A stretch of DNA of 64,000 nucleotides from Luteibacter sp. SG786 (GCF_011759605.1 NZ_JAAOYX010000003.1:422107-486106); one strand, 5' to 3'; counted from the first letter of the stretch, positions 16,979-29,872 are shown. Notes: generated from the sequence alone by a model not told the origin. A program made the numbers and translations.

Positions 16979-18379
16979 TTACTGCAACAGCGCGTTCACG
17001 GCTTCCAGGTCTTTCACGTCCACTGTGCCGGCCGTCTGCTTGAGCAGCAGCTTGTCGAGGATGAACTGGTGACGGGCCTGCGAATAATCGCTGAGTGCCT
17101 GGGTGAGGTTCTGCTGTGCCAGCAGCACGTCGACGATGGTGCGCGTGCCCACCTCGAAACCGGCCTGCGTGGCGTCGCGGGCGCTCTCAGAGGATTGGAC
17201 GGCGGCCTTGGTGGCCTCCACCTTGCTGATGCCGGCCACGACCGAACGGTAGAAGTTCAGCGTGTCGCGGACGACCTGGCGGCGGGTGGCCTCCAGGGAA
17301 TCCTGCGCGGCGTCGCGCTGGTAGATCGACTGGCGAACGCGCGATTGCGTGGCGCCACCGGAGAAGATCGGCACGTTCAGCGTGAGGCCCACGGTGGTGC
17401 CGCCGCGGCCGTTGCTGCTCGAGCCGAGCGTGCCCGCGGTGGAGGCGGTGCCGGCATTCTGCGTCCACGCCGTGGTCTTGCTGTAACCGAGGGTGGCATC
17501 GATGGTCGGCAGGTGGCCGGCGCGCGCCGAGGAAATGCTGTGCTCGGCCGAATCGACATTGAACTGCGAGGCGACGATCGTCGGATTGTTCTTCACCGCT
17601 TCGGCGACCCATGCCTTGGGGTCGTTCGGCGACGGTGCGTCCATCGGCAGGTCTTCGCGTAGCTTCTTCAGGTTGTCGGCCGGCTTGCCGGTGATCTGTG
17701 TGAGCGCTTCGCGCGAGTCGGCCAGGTTGTTCTCGGCGGTGATGACGTTGGCGACGGCCGTGTCGTGCTGCGCCTTGGCGTCCTGCACGTCGGTGATGGC
17801 GGCCAGGCCGACGTCGAAACGCTGCTGGGCCTGCTCGAGCTGACGGGCCAGCGCCTGCTCGTTGGCCTTGGCGAAGGTCAGCGCGTCGTCGTTGGTCAGC
17901 ACCTGGAAGTACGCCGTCGCCACGCGCGTGGCGAGCTGCTGCAGGGCGGCCTCGTAGGTGGCGTCCTGCGCCTGCGACGACGACTTCGCCGCCTTCAGGT
18001 CGGCATAGCGGCTGAGGTCGAGCACGCTCTGGCTGATCGAGGCGCTTACGTCGCGGGTACGGGTGTGACCGGCATCGCCGGTGAGCACCGGGTTGCCGTT
18101 GCCGTCGACCACCGGATTGCCGGCGGCGTCGGTGACGATCGAGCGCGACGGACCGTTCGGATCGCTCTGGTTGAGGCTGAGCTGTGCGTTGATCTGCGGC
18201 AGCAGCAGGGCACGTGCCTGGACCACGCCCTCACCCGTGGCCAGACGGGTGGAGTCGGCCTGCGACAGCACCGGGTCGTTGGCTCGGGCCTGGCGGTAGG
18301 CGTCGAGCAGGTCTTCCGCATGGCTCGCGAAAGGCATCGCAGCCAATGCCAGCGCGACAGTGAGCAGCTTCAAGCGCAT
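16979..18379 (-). CDS. tolC: TolC family outer-membrane channel protein
   Basis: 466 residues with a signal peptide (cleavage after SHA, before EDLLDAYRQA). Two tandem OEP repeats are visible: each has a long coiled-coil helical region (for example YEAALQQLATRVATAYFQVL and the QARHQFILDKLLLKQTAGT end) and a beta segment. The trimer forms the exit duct for type I secretion and RND efflux pumps. It sits downstream of pcm on the same strand with a 34-bp gap, a pairing conserved in Xanthomonadales. A TetR regulator lies beyond pcm but may control other genes. Confidence 0.94.
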   Translation of the reverse strand: MRLKLLTVALALAAMPFASHAEDLLDAYRQARANDPVLSQADSTRLATGEGVVQARALLLPQINAQLSLNQSDPNGPSRSIVTDAAGNPVVDGNGNPVLTGDAGHTRTRDVSASISQSVLDLSRYADLKAAKSSSQAQDATYEAALQQLATRVATAYFQVLTNDDALTFAKANEQALARQLEQAQQRFDVGLAAITDVQDAKAQHDTAVANVITAENNLADSREALTQITGKPADNLKKLREDLPMDAPSPNDPKAWVAEAVKNNPTIVASQFNVDSAEHSISSARAGHLPTIDATLGYSKTTAWTQNAGTASTAGTLGSSSNGRGGTTVGLTLNVPIFSGGATQSRVRQSIYQRDAAQDSLEATRRQVVRDTLNFYRSVVAGISKVEATKAAVQSSESARDATQAGFEVGTRTIVDVLLAQQNLTQALSDYSQARHQFILDKLLLKQTAGTVDVKDLEAVNALLQ

Positions 18380-18413
18380 GGTTTCGCCTTGTAAGTGAGG
18401 GATAGCGGGTGGA

Positions 18414-19073
18414 TCAGAGCACGAACCGCTTCACCGGCGCGGCATGCGCCAGGTACGGAAGGTCCGTTTCGAACAGCGATTCCTCGCGATAGCGCCCGTC
18501 GCCCTCGTGGGTGAGCAGGACAGCCGTCTGCGCGGGGGAATCGCCGCGTACCACAAACATGCGTCCGCCGGGCTTCAGCCAGCGCACGAACTTCTCGGGA
18601 ACGGCGTGCACGGCGCCCGTGACCACGACGGCATCGAAAACGCCCGCGGGCGTGTAGCCGTTGACGGCCTCGGCGGTTTCCAGCGACACGTTCGCCACGC
18701 CGGCGGCCGCGAGACGTGCGCGGGCTGCCTCGACGAAGTCGGCGTGCATGTCGATGCTGGTGACCTTGCCGGCGAGGCGGGCGAGGCAGGCCGTGAGGTA
18801 ACCGGAACCGGTGCCGATTTCCAGCACCTCGTCGACCTTGTTGAGCGCGACGGCCTGGAGCACGCGGCCCTCGATCACCGGCTTCATCATCACCTCGCCG
18901 TGCCCCAGGGGCAGGGTGAGGTCGGCGAACGCCACATTGCGGTGCTCGGGAGCGACGAAGTCCTCGCGGCGCACGCTCTTCAGGGTCTCGAGGACGTCGG
19001 CGTCGAGAACCTCCCAGGGACGCACCTGGTTCTCGACCATGTTCTGCCGGGCCTGCTCGAAATTCATCGCCAT
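18414..19073 (-). CDS. pcm: Protein-L-isoaspartate O-methyltransferase family protein
   Basis: 219 residues. The SAM-binding motif I is VLEIGTGSGYLTACLARL near residue 85; upstream is the PCMT region LPLGHGEVMMKPVIEGRVLQA. PCMT methylates isoaspartyl residues in aged proteins to start their repair. This copy is the type found immediately upstream of tolC and is somewhat divergent from the enterobacterial enzyme next to surE, so its true substrate may differ. Confidence 0.88.
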   Translation of the reverse strand: MAMNFEQARQNMVENQVRPWEVLDADVLETLKSVRREDFVAPEHRNVAFADLTLPLGHGEVMMKPVIEGRVLQAVALNKVDEVLEIGTGSGYLTACLARLAGKVTSIDMHADFVEAARARLAAAGVANVSLETAEAVNGYTPAGVFDAVVVTGAVHAVPEKFVRWLKPGGRMFVVRGDSPAQTAVLLTHEGDGRYREESLFETDLPYLAHAAPVKRFVL

Positions 19074-19399
19074 GGTTGTATTCCGTACGAAAGCTGCAAA
19101 AAGATTCGGAAGGATAAGCGCTTAGCGCCCGGTTTCCCAATAGCTAAAGGCTGCGGTGCCTGTGCGGCGGGGCGAAGTGCCGGAAGTCACCGGACGGGAC
19201 TGACGGAAGTCATGCCCCCCTGCCGGACGCCCTCAGGTACCTGAACGGCCCGGGCGGCAAACCCCCGATCCCATTGGGGTAACCGCCGCTGCATCCCCAT
19301 CTACCATTCTAAGGTAGCCGGAGCGGTCAGCAGCCTGCTGGAAATAACTGAACCGCTGCGTATAATAAAGTCATAATCTCTGTTTGTGAAGGTGCAGCC
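19074..19399. promoter_or_regulatory. Divergent control region of pcm-tolC and the TetR gene
   Basis: A 326-bp gap without a gene. It holds a perfect TATAAT at 19361-19366, 33 bp before the TetR ATG (no good -35 seen); an inverted repeat CTACC-N7-GGTAG at 19302-19318; and a direct repeat CGGAAGTCA at 19181-19189 and 19204-19212, spaced 23 bp. The repeats are candidate operators for the adjacent TetR protein, not demonstrated. Confidence 0.45.
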
Positions 19400-20065
19400 A
19401 TGAACGCCAGCCCGAAACTCAAGACCCAGGGACCCGGGCGTCCGAAGGACATGGAAAAGCGAGCGGCCATCCTCGATGCCGCCAAGGCGCTCTTTACGCA
19501 GGGCGGCTTTGCCGGCACCAGCATGGATGCCGTCGCGGCCTCCGCGGGTGTGTCGAAGCTCACGGTGTACAGCCATTTCGGCGACAAGGACAACCTCTTT
19601 CGCGAGGTGATCCGCGCGCACGTGCAGGAGCGCCTGCCGGACGACCTGTTCGATTTCAGCCAGGGCGCCGACATCCGTGCCACGCTCACCAACATCGCCA
19701 GCCGCCATGCGTCCATGGAGACCAATACCGAATCGGTGGGTACCTTCCGGGCCATCCTTTCCGACTGCCACAACGGTGGCAATCCGCGCTTCGGGCGTCT
19801 GGTCTGGGAAGAAGGCCCCGTGCGCATGCACAAGCTCATGCAGCGCCTGCTCGAAGGCGCGGCCGCGCGCGGCCAACTCGACATCCCCGACGTGTCGCGC
19901 GCCACCACGCAGTTCCTTGCCCTGCTCAAGGGCGACCTGCTGATCCGCCGCCTTTTCGGCTGCGAAGACTGTGCGGTGCAGTTTGCCGAAGAGGTGAATG
20001 CCAACGCGCTGGCCGCGGTCGACATGTTCATGCGCGCGTATTCCCCGCGCAACGTCAGCGTCTGA
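19400..20065 (+). CDS. TetR/AcrR family transcriptional regulator
   Basis: 221 residues. The N-terminal helix-turn-helix (residues about 20-66) reads ILDAAKALFTQGGFAGTSMD, then VAASAGVSKLTVYSHFGDKD, a canonical TetR DNA-binding domain. The C-terminal ligand domain matches the AefR-like class with FRAILSDCHNGGNPRFGRLVW. It is divergent from pcm-tolC, so an efflux-related target is plausible, and is followed by the thiC riboswitch without an obvious terminator. The effector is unknown. Confidence 0.9.
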   Translation: MNASPKLKTQGPGRPKDMEKRAAILDAAKALFTQGGFAGTSMDAVAASAGVSKLTVYSHFGDKDNLFREVIRAHVQERLPDDLFDFSQGADIRATLTNIASRHASMETNTESVGTFRAILSDCHNGGNPRFGRLVWEEGPVRMHKLMQRLLEGAAARGQLDIPDVSRATTQFLALLKGDLLIRRLFGCEDCAVQFAEEVNANALAAVDMFMRAYSPRNVSV

Positions 20066-20096
20066 CCATCCGCATCCGCTTCGTGCTTTAATCGGC

Positions 20097-22106
<2,010 letters not shown>

Positions 22107-22119
22107 GTAGGGTGGCGGG

Positions 22120-22215
22120 AAGTCACTGGGCCCCTGCCTTCGCAGGGGCGACGAGTGGGGCCGTCGCTCGGCTGCGAAAACCGTCGCCCCTGCGAAGGCA
22201 GGGGCCCAGCGACTT
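22120..22215. repeat. Long inverted repeat after thiC
   Basis: Two 33-nt arms (22120-22152 and 22183-22215) match with one mismatch and are separated by 30 nt. Each arm contains its own smaller palindrome CCCCTGCCTTCGCAGGGG. The family differs from the REPIN copies in this window; only one copy is seen here. It could also terminate thiC transcripts. Confidence 0.75.
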
Positions 22216-22301
22216 GGCGTGAGAAGCCGCCTCTTCACCAGGATTTCCCGCATCGCGGCCTACCGTTTGGCATCCCCCAGTCCCTCTAAAGGAGACCAGG
22301 C

Positions 22302-22874
22302 ATGTCCCAGTCCAAGCCCTTCATCAGCGACATTGAGAACATCCGCAAGCGCGCACGCGAGCACATCGACAACGGTGCGGTTACGTCCGGGTACCGCGCC
22401 GACCGCGAAACGGTGATCAAGCTCCTCAACGAGGCCCTCGCCACGGAGCTCGTCTGCGTGCTGCGCTACAAGTACCACTACTACATGGCACCGGGCATCC
22501 ACTCGCAGAGCGTGAAGGCGGAATTCCTCGAACACGCCACGGAAGAGCAGGAACACGCCGACCGCATCGCCGAGCGCATCACCCAGCTCGACGGCACGCC
22601 GAACTTCAACCCGGACGGCCTGCTTTCGCGCAGCCATGCCGACTACGTGGAAGGCACCACCCTGGTGGACATGATCAAGGAAGACCTGGTCGCCGAGCGC
22701 ATCGCGATCGACAGCTATCGCGCCATCGTGCAGTACATCGGCGACGACGACCCGACGACACGGCGCATCATGGAGGACATCCTGGCGCAGGAGGAGGAAC
22801 ATGCCGAGGACATGGCCACCTTGCTCGAGAACCTCGGCGCGAAGGGCGAGCCGACAGCGCCCCCGCTTCGCTGA
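22302..22874 (+). CDS. Ferritin-like (bacterioferritin/Dps-type) diiron protein
   Basis: 190 residues forming a four-helix ferritin-like domain. Candidate metal ligands occur as NEALATELVCVLRYKYH, EHATEEQEHADRI (E-X-X-H), EDLVAERIAIDSY and AQEEEHAEDM, the two-by-two pattern of ferritin-family diiron sites. It likely stores iron or protects against oxidants. Canonical bacterioferritins are shorter (about 158 aa) and carry a haem Met, which I cannot assign here, so the subclass is left open. GGAG ribosome site present. A hairpin follows the stop. Confidence 0.85.
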   Translation: MSQSKPFISDIENIRKRAREHIDNGAVTSGYRADRETVIKLLNEALATELVCVLRYKYHYYMAPGIHSQSVKAEFLEHATEEQEHADRIAERITQLDGTPNFNPDGLLSRSHADYVEGTTLVDMIKEDLVAERIAIDSYRAIVQYIGDDDPTTRRIMEDILAQEEEHAEDMATLLENLGAKGEPTAPPLR

Positions 22875-22882
22875 GCTAAGCT

Positions 22883-22914
22883 AGGGACGCTCTGAACTTG
22901 TTCAGAGCGTCCCT
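22883..22914. terminator. Perfect 15-bp hairpin after the ferritin-like gene
   Basis: AGGGACGCTCTGAAC and its exact inverse are separated by TT only. There is no T-run, so it may be a REP-type or RNA-stability hairpin instead of an intrinsic terminator. Confidence 0.5.
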
Positions 22915-22946
22915 ACGCTCACGTTCGCGACAAGAAGGAAGTCCCC

Positions 22947-23966
22947 ATGAATGCGACCGCCCAATCCGTGCCGCCGCGACGCCGGCGCCATCCCCTCGGT
23001 CTGGCGATCCTCGTGCCGATCGCCGTGTTGATCCTGCTCGTGCTGGCACTCATGTGGTGGTGGGACAAGGAGCCGGAGCAGTTCGACCCGGTCGCGGTCA
23101 CCACCGCGCACATGAAGGACATCGGCCGGCCCATGAGTACCGGCGCCGTCACGACGTACACGCTGATCCGTTCCGTCGACACGCTGATGGACAAGCGCGG
23201 CGGCTATCTCAGCAACGACCGGATGCCTCCGGGTGTGTTCATGGACAATATACCCAACTGGGAATTCGGCTCGCTGACCGCGTCGCGCGACCTGGCCCGT
23301 GCCCTGCGCAACGATTTCAGCCGCTCGCAGACGCAGTCCACCGAAGACAAGGACCTGGGCGAGGCCGACCCCCTGCTCAACAGCCCGAACGATCGCTGGC
23401 TGCTGCCCAGCTCCGAATCGCAGTACGGCAAGGCCGTCAACGATCTCGAGAACTACCTCGGCCGGCTGAGCGATGCGGCCGACGCCAATGCCCATTTCTA
23501 TGCGAGGGCGGACAATCTTGCCGATTACCTGCAGACGGTTTCGGCGCGTCTGGGCTCGCTGTCGCAGCGGCTCTCGGCCAGCGTGGGCCAGTTGAAAGTG
23601 GACGCGGCACCGGATGCCGCCGTGGGCGCGAACGCCGGGCCCGCGAAGGCGATCTACGTGAAGACGCCCTGGTCGAAGATCGACGACAACTTCTACGAGG
23701 CTCGTGGATATACGTGGACGCTGCTCGAGCAGCTCAAGGCGATCCGCCACGACTTCGCGCCCATCCTCCGTAGCAAGAATGCCGACGCAAGCCTGCAGCA
23801 GGTGATCCGCGAACTCGAGGAGTCGCAGAAGTCGCTGGGCAGCCCGGTGGTGTTGAACGGTTCGCCGTTCGGTTTCTTCGCCAATCACTCGCTGGTAATG
23901 GCGAACTATGTGTCGCGCGCGAATGCGGCGATCATCGATCTGCGGGCCCTGCTGGGCCGCGGATAA
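22947..23966 (+). CDS. DUF2333 family membrane-anchored protein
   Basis: 339 residues. After a basic start (RRRRHPLG) a single transmembrane helix spans about residues 19-39 (LAILVPIAVLILLVLALMWWW). The rest is a periplasmic domain of the DUF2333 family, with FDPVAVTTAHM, GGYLSNDRMPPGVFMDNIPNWEFG and HDFAPILRSKNADASLQQVIREL in parts. No function is known. It is widespread in gammaproteobacteria. Followed immediately by a REPIN. Confidence 0.88.
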   Translation: MNATAQSVPPRRRRHPLGLAILVPIAVLILLVLALMWWWDKEPEQFDPVAVTTAHMKDIGRPMSTGAVTTYTLIRSVDTLMDKRGGYLSNDRMPPGVFMDNIPNWEFGSLTASRDLARALRNDFSRSQTQSTEDKDLGEADPLLNSPNDRWLLPSSESQYGKAVNDLENYLGRLSDAADANAHFYARADNLADYLQTVSARLGSLSQRLSASVGQLKVDAAPDAAVGANAGPAKAIYVKTPWSKIDDNFYEARGYTWTLLEQLKAIRHDFAPILRSKNADASLQQVIRELEESQKSLGSPVVLNGSPFGFFANHSLVMANYVSRANAAIIDLRALLGRG

Positions 23967-23970
23967 AAGC

Positions 23971-24060
23971 CTTTTGTGGGAGCCGCTTCAGCGGCGATGC
24001 ACGCTTGCGGCAAGCCTGCCCGCTTCAGCGGATCGCCGCTGAAGCGGCTCCCACACAAAG
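23971..24060. repeat. REPIN element between the DUF2333 gene and ppa
   Basis: Complete copy: TGTGGGAGCCGCTTCAGCGG then CGAT on the left and the exact inverse on the right, with the inverted repeat extended outward by CTTT/AAAG. It separates convergent genes. Confidence 0.9.
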
Positions 24061-24069
24061 CAACCAACC

Positions 24070-24603
24070 TTACTTATCGGTCTTGTAGCGGCCGATGCCG
24101 GCCGTGATTTCGGCCTTGGCTTCCTCGGCGCCGAACCAGCCCTCGACCTTCACCCACTTGCCCTTCTCGAGATCCTTGTAGTGCTCGAAGAAGTGGCCGA
24201 TGCGCTCCAGCCAATGGCCGGACACCTGCTTGATGTCGCGGATGTGGGCGTAGCCGGCGAACACCTTTTCCACCGGCACGACGACCAGCTTCTCGTCGGC
24301 GCCCGCTTCGTCGGTCATCTTCAACATGCCGACCGGATGGCAGCGGATGACCGAGCCGGGCACCAGCGACAGGGGCAGGATCACCAGGGCATCGAGCGGG
24401 TCGCCGTCGCCGCCGAGCGTGCCGGGCACGTAGCCGTAGTTGCACGGATAGCGCATCGGGGTGGAGAGGATGCGGTCGACGAAGATCGCACCGCTTTCCT
24501 TCTCGACTTCATACTTGACCGGCTCGGCATCCTTCGGAATTTCGATGACGACGTTGATTTCGTCCGGCACGTTGCGGCCGGCGGAAACGAGATGCAGTCC
24601 CAT
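24070..24603 (-). CDS. ppa: Inorganic pyrophosphatase (family I)
   Basis: 177 residues from the ATG of MGLHLVSAGRNVPDEINVVI, preceded by AAGGA. Family I residues are present: E and K in the EVEKESGAIFVDR block, Y in YPCNYGYVPGTL, and the metal-binding aspartates in GDGDPLDALV, followed by KVFAGYAHIRDIKQV. It hydrolyses pyrophosphate to phosphate in the cytoplasm, pulling biosynthetic reactions forward. A proton-pumping pyrophosphatase lies 2.5 kb away, so this cell has both. Confidence 0.96.
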   Translation of the reverse strand: MGLHLVSAGRNVPDEINVVIEIPKDAEPVKYEVEKESGAIFVDRILSTPMRYPCNYGYVPGTLGGDGDPLDALVILPLSLVPGSVIRCHPVGMLKMTDEAGADEKLVVVPVEKVFAGYAHIRDIKQVSGHWLERIGHFFEHYKDLEKGKWVKVEGWFGAEEAKAEITAGIGRYKTDK

Positions 24604-24828
24604 GGGGGGTCCTTGGTGGGGTTTTGGCAGCCCTAAAGGATAGCGGGGACCCCCCAGTAAGTCAGCCGCCAAGGCGGCTTGGAAAGCGTGAACCGTAAGT
24701 AAAAGCCGGGCAAAGCAGGCCATGCGGCTTTTACTTACAGTTCCCAGCGGCCGCAGGCCGCGACTTACAGGCGCTACGCGCCGACTCACTGGCGCCAGGC
24801 GGCGCGCGCCCCGCGCCGACTCACGCCG
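24604..24828. other. Hairpin-rich gap between the peptidase gene and ppa
   Basis: 225 bp with no gene. It contains GTAAGTAAAAGCC at 24695-24707 paired with 24726-24738, and several short palindromes (GCCGCC-AA-GGCGGC, GCGGCC-GCA-GGCCGC, GGCGC-TAC-GCGCC). It must hold the end of the upstream peptidase transcript and the ppa promoter, neither of which I can place. Confidence 0.5.
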
Positions 24829-26949
24829 CTACTTCAGATGCTCCCAAAGGTACGTATACGCCAGGGCATTCATGAACGCCGACTGCTTGTTGTCCGCCGC
24901 CGCCCCGTGGCCGCCCTCGATGTTCTCGTAGAAGCTGGCATCAAAACCCATGGCTTGCATGCGGGCCGCCATTTTGCGGGCATGTACCGGGCCCACGCGG
25001 TCGTCGCGGGTCGAGGTGGTGAATAGCACGGGCGGGTACTTGGTGCCCTTGCGGAGGTTGTGGTACGGCGAGAAGGTCTGGATGTACTTCCACTCTTCCG
25101 GCTTGTCCGGATCGCCGTATTCGGCCATCCAGGAGGCACCGGCGGACATGTGCGGATAGCGCTTCATGTCCAGGAGGGCCACTTGGCTCACCACGGCGCC
25201 GTAGAGCTGAGGGTACTTCGTCAGCATGTTGCCGGCGAGGAGGCCGCCGTTACTACCGCCCATCATGCCCATGTGCTTCGGACTCGTGATCTTGCGGTCG
25301 ATCAGGTCCTGCGACACGGCTGCGAAATCCTCGTAGGCTCGCGGACGGTTCGCCTTCAGCGCCGCCTGGTGCCAGGCCGGTCCGTATTCGCCGCCGCCGC
25401 GAATGTTCGCCACCACGTAGACACCGCCCTTCTCCAGCCAGGCGCGGCCGACGCCGGCGGAGTACATCGGCTGCAGCGGTATCTCAAAGCCGCCGTAGCC
25501 GTAGACCAGCGTCGGGTTCGTGCCGTCCGCCTTCATCGCCTTCGGCGCGATCTCGAAATAGGGCACCTTCGTGCCGTCCTTCGAGGTGGCGAAATGTTGG
25601 CTTACCGCGAATTTCGAGGCGTCGAAGAACGACGGGCTGTGCTTCAACGCTTCACTGTCGCCCTGGCCGAGCACGCCGTAGTAGAGCGTGGTGGGCTGCA
25701 GGTAGCCGGTCACGGTGAGGAAATAGGCGTCGCTGTCGTCGGCATCCACGCCCACGGCCTGCATGGTGCTGAGTGCGGGCGCGCCGGACAGCACCTCGCT
25801 CTTCCAGTCGCCCTTGGCCGCCGGAGTGAGAATGCGTACCTCGCTCACGACGTCGTGCATCAGGTTGAGAATCAGGTGGTGCCGCGTCCACGAATGCCCG
25901 GCCATCGAGGTATGCGCGTCCGGGGTGAACAACACCGTGATGTCGCGCTTGCCCGCCATGAAGTCGTCGAAGTTGGCGGCCAGCAGGGAACCGGACGGAT
26001 AGGTCTTGCCACCGACCGTCCACGCGGTGCGGGGCTCGATCAGCAGCCATTCGCGCTCGACGTCGGTCTCTGCATCGTTGGGCACGTCGATCTTGGTGAG
26101 CTTGCCGTCCTTGCCGCGAAGAAAGGTCTCGGTGCTGTAGAACTCCAGCGCGCGTGAGACGAAGTCGCGTTCGTAACCCGGGGTCCTGTCGCGGAACGCC
26201 CAGATCGACATGTCGGTCTTCTTGCCTTCGTACACCGTCGTGGCGGAGGAGAGGGGTGTGCCTCGCTTCCACTCCTTCACGATGCGCGCGTAGCTCGAGT
26301 CGGTCATCGAGCCCGGGCCGAAATCGGTGGCCACGAAGAGGTGGTCGTCGTCGATCCAGGAGACGAGGGTTTTCGCCTCGGGCAGGGTGAAGCCATCTTT
26401 GACGAAAGTCTTGTTAGACAGGTCGAATTCGCGCACCACGTCGGCGTCGGCACCGCCGCGCGACAGCGAAACGAGGCAGCGGCGATAGTCGGGCTTGAGG
26501 CACTGCGCGCCGTGCCACACCCAGTTTTCCTTTTCGGAAGCGGCGAGGGCGTCGAGGTCGATCACCGTTTCCCAGGCGGGCTTGTCCTTGCGGTACTCGG
26601 CCAGTGTCGTGCGCCGCCAGAGGCCCTTGGGGTGTTCCTTGTCTCGCCAGAAATTGTAGAAGTGGTCGCCGATCTTGCTGACCACGGGAATCTTCGCGTC
26701 GGAATCGAGCACCTCGAGGATGCGCGCGTCCAGCGTCTTGAAGTCCTTGCTCTCGGCGTACTTGGACACCGTCTGGGCATTCTCCGCCTTCACCCAATCG
26801 AGGGGCTTGGTGCCGTCGATGTCCTCGAGCCAGAGGTTTTCGTCATTCGTGTCCGCCGGGGCGGCGGGCGGGGTCTTCGGGGTGTCGTATGCCTGGGTCA
26901 TGCCACAGAAGGTAAGGGCGAAGGCCAGCGCAATCCAGCGTCGATGCAT
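24829..26949 (-). CDS. Secreted prolyl oligopeptidase family serine peptidase (S9A)
   Basis: 706 residues with a signal peptide (MHRRWIALAFALTFCGMTQA). A seven-bladed propeller (to about residue 420) precedes an alpha/beta-hydrolase domain. Catalytic Ser566 is in GGSNGG, the Asp is at 649 in TRDDRV, and His681 is in EGGHGA. The oxyanion-side segment VYGYGGFEIPL is present. It cleaves short peptides after proline in the periplasm or outside the cell. Many Lysobacterales carry several such enzymes. Preceded by a REPIN and upstream of ppa on the same strand. Confidence 0.93.
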   Translation of the reverse strand: MHRRWIALAFALTFCGMTQAYDTPKTPPAAPADTNDENLWLEDIDGTKPLDWVKAENAQTVSKYAESKDFKTLDARILEVLDSDAKIPVVSKIGDHFYNFWRDKEHPKGLWRRTTLAEYRKDKPAWETVIDLDALAASEKENWVWHGAQCLKPDYRRCLVSLSRGGADADVVREFDLSNKTFVKDGFTLPEAKTLVSWIDDDHLFVATDFGPGSMTDSSYARIVKEWKRGTPLSSATTVYEGKKTDMSIWAFRDRTPGYERDFVSRALEFYSTETFLRGKDGKLTKIDVPNDAETDVEREWLLIEPRTAWTVGGKTYPSGSLLAANFDDFMAGKRDITVLFTPDAHTSMAGHSWTRHHLILNLMHDVVSEVRILTPAAKGDWKSEVLSGAPALSTMQAVGVDADDSDAYFLTVTGYLQPTTLYYGVLGQGDSEALKHSPSFFDASKFAVSQHFATSKDGTKVPYFEIAPKAMKADGTNPTLVYGYGGFEIPLQPMYSAGVGRAWLEKGGVYVVANIRGGGEYGPAWHQAALKANRPRAYEDFAAVSQDLIDRKITSPKHMGMMGGSNGGLLAGNMLTKYPQLYGAVVSQVALLDMKRYPHMSAGASWMAEYGDPDKPEEWKYIQTFSPYHNLRKGTKYPPVLFTTSTRDDRVGPVHARKMAARMQAMGFDASFYENIEGGHGAAADNKQSAFMNALAYTYLWEHLK

Positions 26950-26980
26950 GTTTCAGTGCCTTGGGGAGTCGTGACGAAAC

Positions 26981-27064
26981 TGTGGGAGCCGCCATGGCGG
27001 CGAGAAGCCCACGAAGCGGTATAGCGGCGAGGGTACACTCCCTCGCCGCTATAGCGGCTCCTAC
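26981..27064. repeat. REPIN element between hppA and the peptidase gene
   Basis: Left arm TGTGGGAGCCGCCATGGCGG then CGAG; right arm CTCGCCGCTATAGCGGCTCC then TAC. The two arms differ in loop bases (CATG versus TATA), each self-complementary. The spacer segment GAAGCCCACGAAGCGG resembles that of the copy at 42.7 kb. Confidence 0.85.
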
Positions 27065-27087
27065 GGGGCGGAGTCCGAGGCAGCCGT

Positions 27088-29136
<2,049 letters not shown>

Positions 29137-29240
29137 CGAAGCCTCCCCGGATTGTAGGAGCCCAACATGGGGCCCGGTCCGAGTATAGGCAGGGCAGGCA
29201 CGGATTGGTGTTGTGCGCTGCGCAAGTCATTGCGCCAATT

Positions 29241-29274
29241 CGGTAGTCGGTACCGGTATCGCTACCGACTACCG
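29241..29274. terminator. Inverted repeat downstream of the RcnB-like gene
   Basis: Perfect 12-bp arms CGGTAGTCGGTA / TACCGACTACCG around a 10-nt loop, 13 bp past the end of the RcnB-like gene and 105 bp before the hppA start. No T-run, so it may be a weak terminator or an operator near the hppA promoter. Confidence 0.45.
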
Positions 29275-29286
29275 TGGCACATGCCT

Positions 29287-29721
29287 TTAACGAGTGGCGA
29301 TGTCGAGGATCACGCCGGTGGCGATGGCGACAAGAAGGAAGTCGCTGTTGTCGCGGACCCAGTGGTAACCGCGCGGCGGTGGGCGCAGGCGGTAGCTGCC
29401 GTAGTCGTAGACGACCACAGGGCGGCCGTAATAACGGTGGCCGCGCTCCCAATGGCCCCAACGCTGGTAGTAACGCGGCGGCGGGCCGTAGTAGTGCGGG
29501 GGCGGGCGATGGTAGTACCCATGCTCGTAGTGACGCGGCGGAGGCGGCGGCGGACGATGCCCATGCCAGCCGTTGTCGTGGCGCCAGCGGCCGTTGTCAT
29601 GGCGGTAGTCGTGGTCGTACCGGCCGCGGTCATGACCGTGACCGTGGCGGTCGTCCGCGAAAGCCGCCGTGGTGGCGACCAGCGCAATGGCGGCAAAGGC
29701 GGTACGCAGCATCGTTTTCAT
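29287..29721 (-). CDS. RcnB-like periplasmic protein, His/Pro/Tyr rich
   Basis: 144 residues with a signal peptide (cleaved after AFA, before DDRHGHGHDR). The mature part is unusually rich in His, Arg, Tyr and Pro, with a PPPPPP run near residue 60. The C-terminal YRLRPPPRGYHWVRDNSDFL, then LVAIATGVI, is the RcnB-domain signature. RcnB of E. coli affects nickel/cobalt efflux; most homologues are uncharacterised, and the His-rich region suggests metal binding. Confidence 0.82.
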   Translation of the reverse strand: MKTMLRTAFAAIALVATTAAFADDRHGHGHDRGRYDHDYRHDNGRWRHDNGWHGHRPPPPPPRHYEHGYYHRPPPHYYGPPPRYYQRWGHWERGHRYYGRPVVVYDYGSYRLRPPPRGYHWVRDNSDFLLVAIATGVILDIATR

Positions 29722-29872
29722 GTCCCAGTCTCCCAGTGCGATCGCTGTGCCGCGATTTCGTGCGGCCGATCGGCAGTTCGGATGCTAGGAAGGGAAGGCT
29801 GAACGTGAAGTCCTACGAAACGAAAGCTCCACGAAAGCGTTCATTGTTGCGACAGCTATTGAACCGGCCGGT

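Noticed and set aside
24604-24789. Longer inorganic pyrophosphatase with an N-terminal extension
   Set aside because: The extension is low-complexity repeat-derived sequence, and AAGGA precedes the family-typical start.
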